This document shows positions 52,054 through 60,884 of a stretch of 64,000 bases of DNA, one piece after another. The notes beneath the pieces are model-generated. The model saw only the letters and a program-made list of their open reading frames with translations, did no database searches and was not told the origin of the DNA. Each line of letters starts with the position of its first letter. Position 1 is the first letter of the stretch. The stretch comes from Pseudothioclava sp033100795 (lineage in GTDB: Bacteria > Pseudomonadota > Alphaproteobacteria > Rhodobacterales > Rhodobacteraceae). Both the position numbers and the translations under genes were made by a program. The stretch covers positions 930,001 through 994,000 of the forward strand of contig NZ_JAWLVI010000001.1 of the NCBI RefSeq assembly GCF_033100795.1. Direction: 5' to 3'.

Positions 52054-52269
52054 ATGACCATGTCGACCGCCGAAACCGGCGCAACCAACCTGCACGCCCA
52101 TGAAACCGGCAAAGACAATAGCGCGATCATGTGGGCCATTGCGATCTTGCTGATCGGCTCGGCGGCAGCGGCTTTTGTCGCGCTTGGCCTTGGCGGGCTG
52201 ATCATGTGGGGGGTAATCGCCTCCTGGGTCTCGCTGGCGCTTCTGGTCCTGCTGACCGCTGGCGGCTGA
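52054..52269 (+). CDS. Small two-helix membrane protein
   Basis: A 71-residue protein with a polar N-terminus (MTMSTAETGATNLHAHETGK) and two hydrophobic helices, IMWAIAILLIGSAAAAFVAL and IMWGVIASWVSLALLVLLTA. The ATG at 52054 has GGGAG upstream and the gene is preceded by its own intergenic region. Unknown function. The N-terminal His-containing segment is reminiscent of small respiratory-chain accessory subunits (for example aa3 subunit IV), which is only a resemblance. Confidence 0.6.
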   Translation: MTMSTAETGATNLHAHETGKDNSAIMWAIAILLIGSAAAAFVALGLGGLIMWGVIASWVSLALLVLLTAGG

Positions 52270-52331
52270 CGCCAACGCTCTGGCTTTCCCTATGCGCGGC
52301 GCGTAGATTGGCGCTGCGCATGGAGGGACAG

Positions 52332-53543
52332 ATGAGCAATACCCAAACTCCGGTCGAGACCGACATCCTGATTTCCGGCGGCGGCGTCGCGGGCCTGACG
52401 GCTGCGGCGGCCTTTGGTTCGGCAGGGTTTACCACGATCTGCGTTGATCCTGCCCCGCCGGTGACATCTGAGGGCGCGGAAGGTGCGGATATGCGCACCA
52501 CCGCCTTCCTGCATCCCTCACGCGGCGTGCTGGAGCGCGCAGGGCTTTGGGAGCGTTTGCAGCCCTTCGCGGCACCCCTTCAGATCATGCGGATCATCGA
52601 CGCGGGCGGTGCCGCCCCCGAGGCGCGTCTGACCCGCGATTTCAACGCGGCCGACATCTCCGACGAACCCTTTGGCTGGAACCTGCAAAACTGGCTGTTG
52701 CGCCGCGAGATGGTGGCGCGGCTGGACGAACTCCCATTGGTCGATTTCCGCCCGGGCGTCGCGACAACGGGCCTGATCACCCGCGAGGCAGGCGCCGAGG
52801 TTTCGCTCTCGGACGGCACCCGCGTCAAAGCGCGACTGGTTGTCGCCGCTGACGGACGCAATTCGTTCATCCGCGAGGCGGCGGGGATCGACGTAAAAAC
52901 AACGCGTTACGGCCAGAAAGCACTGGCCTTTGCCGTGACCCACCCCGAACCGCACAACAATATCTCGACCGAGATCCACCGCTCGGGCGGGCCGTTTACG
53001 CTTGTGCCGCTGCCCGACCGCGGGGGGCTGCATTCGTCCGCTATCGTCTGGATGGAGCGCGGCGCCGAGGCCGAGCGTCTGGCCGCTCTGCCCGTGCCCG
53101 AGTTCGAGGCCGAGATGAACGCGCGCTCGACCGGCGTTCTGGGGCAGCTCACGCTGGCCACGCGCCGCTCGGTCTGGCCGATGATGACGCAGATCGCCAA
53201 AAGCTTTGCGGGGCAACGAGTTGCCCTGATCGCCGAGGCCGCGCATGTGATCCCGCCGATCGGCGCACAGGGGCTGAATATGTCGCTGGCCGATCTGACC
53301 TGCCTGCTGGAACTGTGCGAGAAAGACCCTGCGCACCTGGGAAGCACCCCGATGCTGGCCGCCTATAACCGTCGCCGCTGGCCCGAGGTGAAGGCGCGCG
53401 AAATCGGCATCGACCTGCTGAACCGCGCCTCGATGGTCGAGGCCCGCCCCCTGCGCGATCTGCGCGCGGGCGTTCTGGGCGCGCTGTATTCGCTGGGTCC
53501 GGTGCGCAAGACGCTGATGAAAGCGGGGCTTGGCATGCGCTGA
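52332..53543 (+). CDS. UbiH/UbiF-family FAD monooxygenase
   Basis: A 403-residue flavoprotein hydroxylase of the ubiquinone-biosynthesis type. The FAD-binding motif is ILISGGGVAGLTAAAAF, VVAADGRNSFIREAAGI is the DG motif, and LIAEAAHVIPPIGAQGLNMS corresponds to the GDAAH motif with Gly-Asp replaced by Ala-Glu. RBS GGAGGG precedes the ATG at 52332. It probably hydroxylates a ubiquinone-ring intermediate, but the ring position cannot be assigned from sequence. Confidence 0.88.
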   Translation: MSNTQTPVETDILISGGGVAGLTAAAAFGSAGFTTICVDPAPPVTSEGAEGADMRTTAFLHPSRGVLERAGLWERLQPFAAPLQIMRIIDAGGAAPEARLTRDFNAADISDEPFGWNLQNWLLRREMVARLDELPLVDFRPGVATTGLITREAGAEVSLSDGTRVKARLVVAADGRNSFIREAAGIDVKTTRYGQKALAFAVTHPEPHNNISTEIHRSGGPFTLVPLPDRGGLHSSAIVWMERGAEAERLAALPVPEFEAEMNARSTGVLGQLTLATRRSVWPMMTQIAKSFAGQRVALIAEAAHVIPPIGAQGLNMSLADLTCLLELCEKDPAHLGSTPMLAAYNRRRWPEVKAREIGIDLLNRASMVEARPLRDLRAGVLGALYSLGPVRKTLMKAGLGMR

Positions 53544-53679
53544 TGCGCCGGTCCGCACCCACCCTTCGGTAAAATTTTCAATGCTTTGGGGCAAGCTTCC
53601 GTTGCCTCCGCTCATTCCTGTTAGAGCTATATTAAGCCGAACCGCGCACCATCGGAGCCTCCAGAAAGGAGCAATGCCG

Positions 53680-54042
53680 ATGATGACCCCGACCAATCCG
53701 GCCGATGAACTCGCCGAAATCCGCGCTGAAATCGCGCGCCTGAAGCAACGCGAGGCCGAGTTGCGTATGGCCTATTTCGCCACGCCCGACCTGCCCAAAA
53801 TAGGGCGCATGCATAAGGTCGAACTGGTGACACGCCGTCGCATTGTGTTCGAGGCCCGCCTGTTGCCCGCGGAAATCCGCAACGACCCGACCTATATCCG
53901 CGAGCGCGTCATGCGCGTGCTGCGCACCGAGCGTATTCCGAATGCCGAACGCACCCCGAGCCTCGTTCCCGTATCAGATCCGTTGGCGGAGCTGCGCCCG
54001 AAACCGCGCAAACGCCTGTTTGCCGGGCTGACGCTGCATTAA
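53680..54042 (+). CDS. Conserved-looking small basic protein with N-terminal coiled coil
   Basis: A 120-residue protein. Residues 10-35 form a short coiled coil (DELAEIRAEIARLKQREAEL), followed by a beta/alpha region VELVTRRRIVFEARLLPAEI and a basic C-terminus (ELRPKPRKRLFAGLTLH). The ATG at 53680 is favoured by AAGGAG eight bases upstream over the ATG at 53674. No family is recognised. It lacks a signal and is likely cytoplasmic. Confidence 0.65.
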   Translation: MMTPTNPADELAEIRAEIARLKQREAELRMAYFATPDLPKIGRMHKVELVTRRRIVFEARLLPAEIRNDPTYIRERVMRVLRTERIPNAERTPSLVPVSDPLAELRPKPRKRLFAGLTLH

Positions 54043-54286
54043 CGTCTCGGGGCGGGGATAGCTACGCAAGCAGCAATTCCCGCCCCGGTTCGCCAGTCAT
54101 CCATAAGAAACCGCACATGACTCCCCTGAGTTTTCAAGCGGGATACGCGCCTCGACAGCGATCAGCCGAAACGTGGCCTATAAGCCCGCCTTCCGGTATG
54201 TAGGTGGCAAGGAACAACGCACTCGGGATCCCCCAGACCGGACTTGCCAGCAAAGCCGGCTCAGAGTCCGAATGGCATAGCATATT
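54043..54286. other. Gene-free stretch, possible small RNA
   Basis: No ORF with coding character. The region opens with a GGGGCGGG/CCCGCCCC inverted repeat separated by about 22 bases and continues with moderate GC content. A small RNA is conceivable but I could not match 6S, SRP or other known RNAs. Confidence 0.35.
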
Positions 54287-54745
54287 CTAGCCCAAGGGTC
54301 CCGGCCGCCGCTCCTCCGAGAGCATCACATTCGCCTCGACCTGCCCGACGCCCGGAAGGGTCATGATCCGGCGGCGCAGGACACGTTCGAAATCGGCAAT
54401 GTCGCGCGCGCTGACCCGAAGGCGGTAGTCGAACCGCCCCAGAACGTGCTGCACAACCTGCACCTCTGGGATCGCCGTCACGGCGCGCTCGAAATCCTCA
54501 AGACTGACGCGCCCGCGCGCGGCCAGCTTGATCCCAAGGAACACCGTCACCCCGAAACCAAGCGCCGAAGCATCGACATCCAGCCGCCGCCCCGCAATGA
54601 TGCCCGCCTCCTCCAGCCGCCGGATGCGCCGCCAGCAGGCAGGCTGCGACAATCCCAGCCGCCGCCCCAATCCGCCAGCGCTTTGCGTTGCGTCCTGCAC
54701 AAGCGCGCGCAGGATCGCGCGGTCGGTATCGTCAAGGTCGATCAT
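54287..54745 (-). CDS. Lrp/AsnC-family transcriptional regulator (second of pair)
   Basis: A 152-residue Lrp-type protein: DLDDTDRAILRALVQDATQS and the helix-turn-helix GGLGRRLGLSQPACWRRIRRL, then a C-terminal RAM domain with VQVVQHVLGRFDYRLRVSA. It overlaps its paralogue by 4 bp (ATGA), so the two are co-translated and could form hetero-oligomers. RAM residues differ clearly between the two, suggesting different effectors. Confidence 0.93.
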   Translation of the reverse strand: MIDLDDTDRAILRALVQDATQSAGGLGRRLGLSQPACWRRIRRLEEAGIIAGRRLDVDASALGFGVTVFLGIKLAARGRVSLEDFERAVTAIPEVQVVQHVLGRFDYRLRVSARDIADFERVLRRRIMTLPGVGQVEANVMLSEERRPGPLG

Positions 54746-55200
54746 AGCGGCAGCTCCGCGCTTTCCTTGATGGTAGCGACCAGCATCAGCGCATCAAGCT
54801 CGGCGATGTGGGGCAGCATCAGGATGCGGTGACGATAGATCTCCTGATAATGCCCCATGTCGCGGGCAATCACGTTCAGGCGAATGTCAGTCTGGCCAAG
54901 GAAGGTCTGGATCTCGATCACCTCGGGCACCTCACGCGCGGCGGCGATAAACTCGTCAAAGGCGCGTGGGTTGGTTTTATCCAGCGTGAAGCGCAGGCTC
55001 ACCTCGACCCCCCAGCCAAGGGCGCGCCAGTCGATCCGCGCCTCTTCGCCGCGCAGAATGCCGCGCGCGCGCAGCTTTTCAATCCGCCGCCAGCAGGTCG
55101 CGGTGGTCAGCCCAGCCCTCTCGGCCAGTTCCGCCGCAGGCAGGCCCGGTTCCGCCATCATCTGGCGCAACAACCGCCGATCCGCATCATCTATCTGCAT
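54742..55200 (-). CDS. Lrp/AsnC-family transcriptional regulator (first of pair)
   Basis: A 152-residue Lrp-type protein: QIDDADRRLLRQMMAEPGLP and the helix-turn-helix AELAERAGLTTATCWRRIEKL, then a RAM domain with VIEIQTFLGQTDIRLNVIAR. It is divergent from ilvC across a 126-bp AT-rich region, making ilvC or branched-chain amino acid metabolism its likely target (inference). Start ATG at 55200. Confidence 0.93.
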   Translation of the reverse strand: MQIDDADRRLLRQMMAEPGLPAAELAERAGLTTATCWRRIEKLRARGILRGEEARIDWRALGWGVEVSLRFTLDKTNPRAFDEFIAAAREVPEVIEIQTFLGQTDIRLNVIARDMGHYQEIYRHRILMLPHIAELDALMLVATIKESAELPL

Positions 55201-55209
55201 GATTTTTTC

Positions 55210-55220
55210 ACTAATTTAGT
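55210..55220. promoter_or_regulatory. Palindrome in the lrp-ilvC divergent promoter region
   Basis: ACTAATTTAGT is a perfect 11-base palindrome, nested in the larger TTCAC...GTGAA symmetry (55207-55229). It is ten bases upstream of the first lrp start codon, in an AT-rich block. Candidate autoregulatory Lrp operator. Confidence 0.5.
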
Positions 55221-55326
55221 ATCTGTGAATTAATCTTACACTACGAGTGAATATTTCTCAATGAATGCGCAGATATTGCGACATAAAGTCGTAAGTTATC
55301 GCTAGACATTCAACGGAGGACCGCCC

Positions 55327-56349
55327 ATGCGCGTGTTTTATGATCGCGATTGCGATGTAAACCTGATCAAAGACAAAAAAGTCGCCATCCTCGGCTACGG
55401 CTCGCAAGGCCACGCCCACGCACTGAACCTGCGTGACTCGGGCGCGAAAAACATCGTCGTCGCTCTGCGCGAAGGCTCGGCCTCGGCCAAGAAATGCGAA
55501 GCCGAAGGCCTCCAGGTCATGGGCATCGCCGAAGCTGCTGCATGGTGCGACGTCATCATGTTCACCATGCCCGACGAGCTTCAGGCAGAGACCTACAAGA
55601 AATACGTCCACGACAACCTGAAAGAAGGTTCGGCCATCGCATTCGCACACGGCCTGAACGTTCACTTCGGCCTGATCGAGCCGAAGCCGGGCATCGACGT
55701 CATCATGATGGCCCCGAAAGGCCCGGGCCACACGGTTCGCGGCGAATACACCAAAGGCGGCGGCGTGCCCTGCCTCGTGGCTGTTCACAACGACGCAACC
55801 GGCAAGGCGATGGACATCGGCCTGTCCTATTGCTCGGCTATCGGTGGCGGCCGCTCGGGCATCATCGAGACCAACTTCCGTCAGGAATGTGAAACCGACC
55901 TGTTCGGCGAACAAGCCGTTCTCTGCGGCGGCCTTGTTGAACTGATCCGCATGGGCTTTGAAACCCTGGTTGAAGCTGGCTACGAGCCGGAAATGGCCTA
56001 TTTCGAGTGCCTGCACGAAGTGAAGCTGATCGTCGACCTGATCTACGAAGGTGGCATCGCGAACATGAACTACTCGATCTCGAACACCGCCGAATACGGC
56101 GAGTATGTCTCGGGCCCGCGCATCCTGCCCTACGAAGAAACCAAGGCCCGCATGAAAGCGGTTCTGACCGACATCCAGACCGGCAAATTCGTGCGTGACT
56201 TCATGCTCGAAAACGCTGTTGGCCAGCCCTTCTTCAAGGCAACCCGCCGCATCAACGACGAGCACGAAATCGAGCAAGTCGGCGAGCGTCTGCGCGCCAT
56301 GATGCCGTGGATCGCCAAAGGCAAAATGGTTAACAAAGAGCGCAACTAA
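55327..56349 (+). CDS. ilvC: Ketol-acid reductoisomerase (class I)
   Basis: A 340-residue enzyme of valine/isoleucine synthesis converting acetolactate or acetohydroxybutyrate to dihydroxy acids with NADPH and Mg2+. The Rossmann motif is VAILGYGSQGHAHALNLRDS, then MMAPKGPGHTVRGEY, and the metal ligands lie in ETDLFGEQAVLCGG and the Glu-rich helices (GFETLVEAGYEPEMAYFECL). It follows GGAGG at correct spacing. Codon usage is strongly biased (highly expressed). A strong terminator follows. Confidence 0.97.
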   Translation: MRVFYDRDCDVNLIKDKKVAILGYGSQGHAHALNLRDSGAKNIVVALREGSASAKKCEAEGLQVMGIAEAAAWCDVIMFTMPDELQAETYKKYVHDNLKEGSAIAFAHGLNVHFGLIEPKPGIDVIMMAPKGPGHTVRGEYTKGGGVPCLVAVHNDATGKAMDIGLSYCSAIGGGRSGIIETNFRQECETDLFGEQAVLCGGLVELIRMGFETLVEAGYEPEMAYFECLHEVKLIVDLIYEGGIANMNYSISNTAEYGEYVSGPRILPYEETKARMKAVLTDIQTGKFVRDFMLENAVGQPFFKATRRINDEHEIEQVGERLRAMMPWIAKGKMVNKERN

Positions 56350-56372
56350 TCCGCGCGACAACCTGTCAGATC

Positions 56373-56399
56373 GGGGCGCCTTGCAGGGCGCCCCTTTTT
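56373..56399 (+). terminator. Terminator of ilvC
   Basis: An 8-bp GGGGCGCC/GGCGCCCC stem with a 6-nt loop and TTTTT tail, 23 bp after the ilvC stop. Confidence 0.9.
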
Positions 56400-56430
56400 C
56401 GTTATGGTCCCCCGAAACAGGAGCGTAACG

Positions 56431-56820
56431 ATGACCAATCCGTCCGAACAAGAATTGCACCAGATCGCGGAAACCCGCGCCGGGTATTTCTCGCCACGCT
56501 GGTTTGCGGATCTGTTCGGCGCGCGGCTCGGGTTTGGGGACACCTTCTGGATCGGCAATCTGGGCGTGCTGCTGTTCATCGTTCCGCTGGCAATTTTCGC
56601 CAGCCTGATGATGGCCTATGTCTCGCCACGCGCACTTGAATTGCTGTTCAAATCCGTCGCGGGCACCTTGGCGATTTACCGGATCGGCGTATTTCAGGCG
56701 GTGCTGCGCACAGGGATGCGCTCGCCTGCCCCGCTTGGCTGGCGCACCGCAGGGATTGCGCTGACGGCCCTTTGGACCGTCGCTGAAGTCATGGTGGCAT
56801 TGGGCCGGATTGGCGGCTGA
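56431..56820 (+). CDS. Two- or three-helix membrane protein, unknown
   Basis: A 129-residue protein with a polar N-terminus (RAGYFSPRWFADLFGARLG) and hydrophobic helices LGVLLFIVPLAIFASLMMAY and TAGIALTALWTVAEVMVALG, plus a weaker central one. The ATG at 56431 has AGGAG upstream. I do not recognise a family. It ends 12 bp from the convergent glmM stop. Confidence 0.65.
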   Translation: MTNPSEQELHQIAETRAGYFSPRWFADLFGARLGFGDTFWIGNLGVLLFIVPLAIFASLMMAYVSPRALELLFKSVAGTLAIYRIGVFQAVLRTGMRSPAPLGWRTAGIALTALWTVAEVMVALGRIGG

Positions 56821-56832
56821 CGCCGCCAGCCG

Positions 56833-58179
56833 TTACAGGGTTTCGGCTTCGATCGCGGCGACGATCCCGTCAACGGTCTGCGCCAAAAGCCCCTCATCGA
56901 CGCATTCCGCCATCACCCGGATCAACGGCTCGGTGCCCGATTTTCGGATCAGGATACGACCCTTTCCGGCGATACCTGCCTCGGCAGCCTCCATCACTTT
57001 TCGAACATTTGCAGCCTCAAGAGGCGCCTGACCGGCCTGATAGCGCACATTTTTCAACATCTGCGGCACGGTGTCGAATTGCTTGGTCAGTTCCGATGCG
57101 CGCCGCCCCGTCTCGGCCATCGCCGCCAAAAATTGCAGCCCCGCCATCAAGCCATCGCCCGTCGTTGCGTAATCGGTCATCACGATATGGCCTGACTGTT
57201 CGCCACCAAGGTTGAACCCGCCCGCGCGCATCCGCTCAACCACATAGCGGTCGCCAACGGCGGTCCGCTCAAGCCGCAGACCGTTACCACTCAGGAAGTT
57301 TTCCAACCCAAGGTTCGACATCACCGTCGCGACCAGAGCGCCGCCGCGCAGCGTTCCGGCATCGGCCCACCGCTTGGCAAAAAGCGCCATGATCTGATCG
57401 CCATCCGCGACTTGTCCTTTTTCGTCGATGATCATCACGCGATCCGCGTCGCCATCCAGCGAAATTCCCAGATCGGCGCCATGTGCGACCACGGCCTCGG
57501 CGCAGGTCTGCGTATAGGTCGATCCGCATTTGTCGTTGATATTCAGACCGTTCGGGGCAACCCCTATCGGAACAACCTCACAGCCCAACTCCCACAAAAC
57601 CTGCGGAGCAGCCTTGTAGGCGGCGCCATTCGCGCAATCGACAACCACCTTCAGCCCCGACAGGCGATCCCGCGCGGGGATGGTGGTTTTCGCATATTCG
57701 ACATAGCGTCCGAGGCCATCGTCGATCCGCTTGGCGCGACCAATGTTCATCGGCTGAGCCAGTCGGATTTCGCCTGCGACAAGCGCCTCGATCTCGGCCT
57801 CGGCCTCGTCTGACAGCTTGAAGCCATCGGGGCCGAAAAACTTGATCCCGTTATCCTTGGCCGCGTTATGCGAGGCGGAAATCATAATCCCCAGATCGGC
57901 CCGCATCGAGCGCGTCAGATACCCCACCGCAGGCGTCGGCACCGGCCCCAGCAGCAGCACGTTCATCCCCGTCGAGGTCAGCCCCGCCGTCAGCGCGTTC
58001 TCGAACATATAGCCGGACAGCCGCGTATCCTTGCCGATCACCACGCGATGCCCGTTCGAGCTATCCCGCCGGAAATAGCGCCCCGCCGCCGCCCCCAGAC
58101 GCAAAGCCAGCTCTGCTGTCATGTTGCCGCTGTTGGCCTCGCCACGCACCCCGTCGGTGCCAAAGAGTTTCCGGCTCAT
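56833..58179 (-). CDS. glmM: Phosphoglucosamine mutase
   Basis: A 448-residue mutase converting glucosamine-6-P to glucosamine-1-P for UDP-GlcNAc. It begins with FGTDGVRGEAN; the phosphoserine Ser103 is in MISASHNAAKDNGIKFFG, the metal loop is LDGDADR, the sugar loop GGEQSGHIV, and the phosphate-binding C-terminal RKSGTEPLIRVM. Its start overlaps the folP stop by 4 bp, forming the common folB/folP-glmM cluster. Confidence 0.97.
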   Translation of the reverse strand: MSRKLFGTDGVRGEANSGNMTAELALRLGAAAGRYFRRDSSNGHRVVIGKDTRLSGYMFENALTAGLTSTGMNVLLLGPVPTPAVGYLTRSMRADLGIMISASHNAAKDNGIKFFGPDGFKLSDEAEAEIEALVAGEIRLAQPMNIGRAKRIDDGLGRYVEYAKTTIPARDRLSGLKVVVDCANGAAYKAAPQVLWELGCEVVPIGVAPNGLNINDKCGSTYTQTCAEAVVAHGADLGISLDGDADRVMIIDEKGQVADGDQIMALFAKRWADAGTLRGGALVATVMSNLGLENFLSGNGLRLERTAVGDRYVVERMRAGGFNLGGEQSGHIVMTDYATTGDGLMAGLQFLAAMAETGRRASELTKQFDTVPQMLKNVRYQAGQAPLEAANVRKVMEAAEAGIAGKGRILIRKSGTEPLIRVMAECVDEGLLAQTVDGIVAAIEAETL

Positions 58180-59207
58180 TGCTCGTCCGCCTTCTCATAC
58201 CCGAAATTTACCGCCTGCCAGAGCCGAAGCCCCTGCGCGACCTCTGCAATATCGTGGACGCGGTGGATCTGTGCGCCCTGCCCCAGTCCAGCCAGCGTCA
58301 CCGCCAGCGTCCCCGGCACCCGCGCGCGCGCATCCGGCGCAAGCCCGATTTCACCGATAAAGCGCTTGCGCGACACCCCCAAAAGGATCGGGCAGCCAAG
58401 CCCGTGGAACAGCGACAGCCCGCGCACCAACGCAAGGTTGTGTTGCAAGGTCTTGCCAAAGCCAATGCCCGGATCGACAATGATCTTTTCGCGATCAACG
58501 CCGTTCGCCTCGGCCAGCTCGATCCGCGCCTCCAGATAGTCATAAACATCCAGCAAAACGTCCGTATAGCGCGGGTCGTCCTGCATCGTGTCGGGCAAGC
58601 CCTGCGCGTGCATCAGGCAGATCGGCAGCCCCGTGATCGCTGCCAGTTCCGCCATCGCGGGATCAAACTCCATCGCGGAGACATCGTTAATCATATCCGC
58701 GCCCGCCTCGACCGCGGCATCGCCCACCATAGCCTTGCGCGTATCAATCGAGATCGGCGCGTCAAACCCCATGTCGCGCAGCGCTGCAATCACGGGGGCA
58801 GTGCGGTCGATCTCTTCGTCCTCATCCACCTCTTGCGCGCCGGGACGCGTGGATTCCCCGCCAATATCAATGATTTCCGCGCCTGCCTCGACCATCGCCT
58901 GCGCATGTTCCAGCGCAATGTCCGGGTCGTCGAACAGCCCGCCATCCGAAAAACTGTCGGGGGTTACGTTCAGAATCCCCATGAGCCGAGGCTGCTCCAT
59001 GCCAAGCCCGGCAACCGGCGCGCGGCGCGCGGTCAGGCGATAGCGGATGTCCTCGGGCAGATGGGCGGCGGGCATCAGCTCGCGCAAGCCACCACGGGTG
59101 ATTTTCTCCACCTCGTCGAACCAACACCAACCGCCCGCAAGCGTCAGCGCGGTTTCGGGGCGGGACGCATCAGTATGCGTAATCGGGCGATAGTAAACCT
59201 TATCCAT
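58176..59207 (-). CDS. folP: Dihydropteroate synthase
   Basis: A 343-residue folate enzyme joining pABA to the pterin diphosphate. Core motifs: LMGILNVTPDSFSDGG, IIDIGGESTRPGAQ, ISIDTRKAMV, DPGIGFGKTLQHNLAL and GVSRKRFIG. About 70 residues precede the core (AGGWCWFDEVEKITRG region), longer than in E. coli FolP (282). The gene follows folB by 39 bp and overlaps glmM. Confidence 0.95.
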   Translation of the reverse strand: MDKVYYRPITHTDASRPETALTLAGGWCWFDEVEKITRGGLRELMPAAHLPEDIRYRLTARRAPVAGLGMEQPRLMGILNVTPDSFSDGGLFDDPDIALEHAQAMVEAGAEIIDIGGESTRPGAQEVDEDEEIDRTAPVIAALRDMGFDAPISIDTRKAMVGDAAVEAGADMINDVSAMEFDPAMAELAAITGLPICLMHAQGLPDTMQDDPRYTDVLLDVYDYLEARIELAEANGVDREKIIVDPGIGFGKTLQHNLALVRGLSLFHGLGCPILLGVSRKRFIGEIGLAPDARARVPGTLAVTLAGLGQGAQIHRVHDIAEVAQGLRLWQAVNFGYEKADEQ

Positions 59208-59246
59208 GCTTCGCTTTCACCCCATCGGGCGCGGCTTGGCAAGTGT

Positions 59247-60167
59247 TCAGATGGTGATCGCCTGCACCGACACGCGGCTTCCTGCCGGCACTGAAACATC
59301 GCCGTGAAGCTCCAGCCGGGTGGCCGCCATCTGTTCGGCCAGCCAAAGCGCCAGTGCAACGGCGTCACGCGCGGCCGCTTTCGGCCCGTCCACCGCGTCG
59401 AGCACGATTTTCGACGGCGCCCAGACGACCATCTGCCCGTGCTTCATCGCCCAGTCGATCTCGGTCCGCGTGGCCACAACCACACAGCGCGGATCGCGCG
59501 CGGCCAGCACCCATGCGTTTTGCTCAATCGCCAGAAGGTCGATGCGGCGCTGCGTCGGCTTGTGGCCAGTCGCAGGCACCGCCCCTTCGGGCATGCCCAC
59601 GCTCAGGATCACCGGAAGCCCAGTGGCCTGCAACGCATCGAGGCGCGCGGCCAGATCACCCGCCGTAATCGCCTCATTCGTCAGATAGGCCACGACCGGA
59701 TGCAGCGCCTCTTGCGAGCCGTCCTCGGCCTGCGTCTGCACGGGATCGGACGCACGCGAGCGCACGATTTCAACCCCAAGCGCGCCCGGGCCACGATCCA
59801 GCTTTTCGATCCGCACGAAAACCCGCATCGCCTGCGGCTCGTTCAGGATGCGTTCCGCCACGCGCGCGGCCAGCGTTTCCAGAAGATTCAGGCGTTCCTC
59901 GGCCAGTTCGGCGGCAATCGCCTCGGTGATCCGGTCGTAGGACAGTATCCGGTCGACATCATCTTCCAGCGGCTCGGGGATCGGGCGCACCTCGACGACA
60001 ACATTGAATTGCAACCGCTGCGTGGTGCCGCGCTCTTGCTGAAACGCGCCAATATCCGCCTCGACGATATGATCGCGCAGGGAAATCCGGTCACGCGGGT
60101 CCGCTGGCGCAGAGGCAAGCGCGCGCTCCTCGGGGTGCGCGAAGGCAAGAGAGATGTCGCTGGTCAT
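59247..60167 (-). CDS. folB: Dihydroneopterin aldolase with unusual C-terminal extension
   Basis: A 306-residue protein whose residues ~27-138 are a FolB domain: ISLRDHIVEADIGAFQQERG with Glu45 in the position of the catalytic glutamate, LSYDRITEAIAAELAEERLN and VFVRIEKLDRGPGALGVEI with Lys122 as the catalytic lysine. FolB converts dihydroneopterin to hydroxymethyl-dihydropterin and is normally ~120 residues. Residues ~155-306 form a second domain (VVAYLTNEAITAGDLAARLD, then ARDPRCVVVATRTEIDWAMK) of unknown function; it is not an obvious HPPK (FolK). The first gene of folB-folP-glmM. Confidence 0.88.
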   Translation of the reverse strand: MTSDISLAFAHPEERALASAPADPRDRISLRDHIVEADIGAFQQERGTTQRLQFNVVVEVRPIPEPLEDDVDRILSYDRITEAIAAELAEERLNLLETLAARVAERILNEPQAMRVFVRIEKLDRGPGALGVEIVRSRASDPVQTQAEDGSQEALHPVVAYLTNEAITAGDLAARLDALQATGLPVILSVGMPEGAVPATGHKPTQRRIDLLAIEQNAWVLAARDPRCVVVATRTEIDWAMKHGQMVVWAPSKIVLDAVDGPKAAARDAVALALWLAEQMAATRLELHGDVSVPAGSRVSVQAITI

Positions 60168-60200
60168 AGGTCTTTCCGGGCGGTTGCAGAGCGATCATAG

Positions 60201-60226
60201 AAAAAGGGCGGGCCAAGGCCCACCCC
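60201..60226 (-). terminator. Terminator of the cell-wall hydrolase gene
   Basis: On the minus strand GGGTGGGC and GCCCGCCC pair (one G-U) around a stable CTTG tetraloop, followed by TTTTTC. It lies about 30 bp after the hydrolase stop. Confidence 0.75.
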
Positions 60227-60254
60227 GAAACGTCACCTCGCGGTGCGGGTGCGA

Positions 60255-60884
60255 CTATTTCGTCGCCGTGCGGCGCGACGGCGCGGAGTAGAAAATATGG
60301 GCGCCGATCTTGGCGGTGCGCGTAAACTTGCGCGACCACGACGGCTTGACCGCAGGCGTATGGAAATAGGTCGCGCCATCGGTCAGCGAGCGTTCCTCGC
60401 CCAAAAGCATGTTGCGCGCCACTTCGGAGACGCGCGCATAGGCGCCCTCTTCGCGGATTTTGTCGGACTTGCCGTCACAGGTCCAGCTGAACTGGCAGCC
60501 ACGCCGGTTCGACTGGTAGACGACACCACAGACGGTATCGGGGAAGGCCGGATCATCGACGCGGTTCAGCACCACCTCGGCCACAGCCTTCTGGCCCTTA
60601 CGGCCTTCGCCGCGCGCCTCGTGATACAAAACCTGGCTCAGACAGGCGAGCTGGTCCGAGTTCACCTTCTTCGATTTCGACTTCGGCGCCTTGGTCAATG
60701 CCGCCACGCGCGACGAGGTCACGCCGCTCAGGGCGTTCTTCTCATTGAACATCAGCGACAGGAGCCCTTGCTCCGCCGCGGCCGCCGGGTTGTTGGAGTG
60801 GCTTACCGTTACTTCGGCACGCAAGCCTCCGGCAAGGGCCAGAAAGAGCACCGCTCCCCCAGCCAAGCTTTTCAGCATAGACAT
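60255..60884 (-). CDS. Cell-wall hydrolase (SleB/Hydrolase_2 family)
   Basis: A 209-residue exported protein with a signal peptide (SLAGGAVLFLALAGGLRA). The C-terminal Hydrolase_2 domain has LYHEARGEGRKGQKAVAEVV, in which the Glu after His is the probable catalytic residue, then LNRVDDPAFPDTVCGVVYQ, CQFSWTCDG with paired Cys, and GATYFHTPAVKPSW. It is a lytic transglycosylase-like fold as in SleB/CwlJ. It probably trims peptidoglycan in the periplasm. The gene is single, with its own terminator. Confidence 0.92.
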   Translation of the reverse strand: MSMLKSLAGGAVLFLALAGGLRAEVTVSHSNNPAAAAEQGLLSLMFNEKNALSGVTSSRVAALTKAPKSKSKKVNSDQLACLSQVLYHEARGEGRKGQKAVAEVVLNRVDDPAFPDTVCGVVYQSNRRGCQFSWTCDGKSDKIREEGAYARVSEVARNMLLGEERSLTDGATYFHTPAVKPSWSRKFTRTAKIGAHIFYSAPSRRTATK

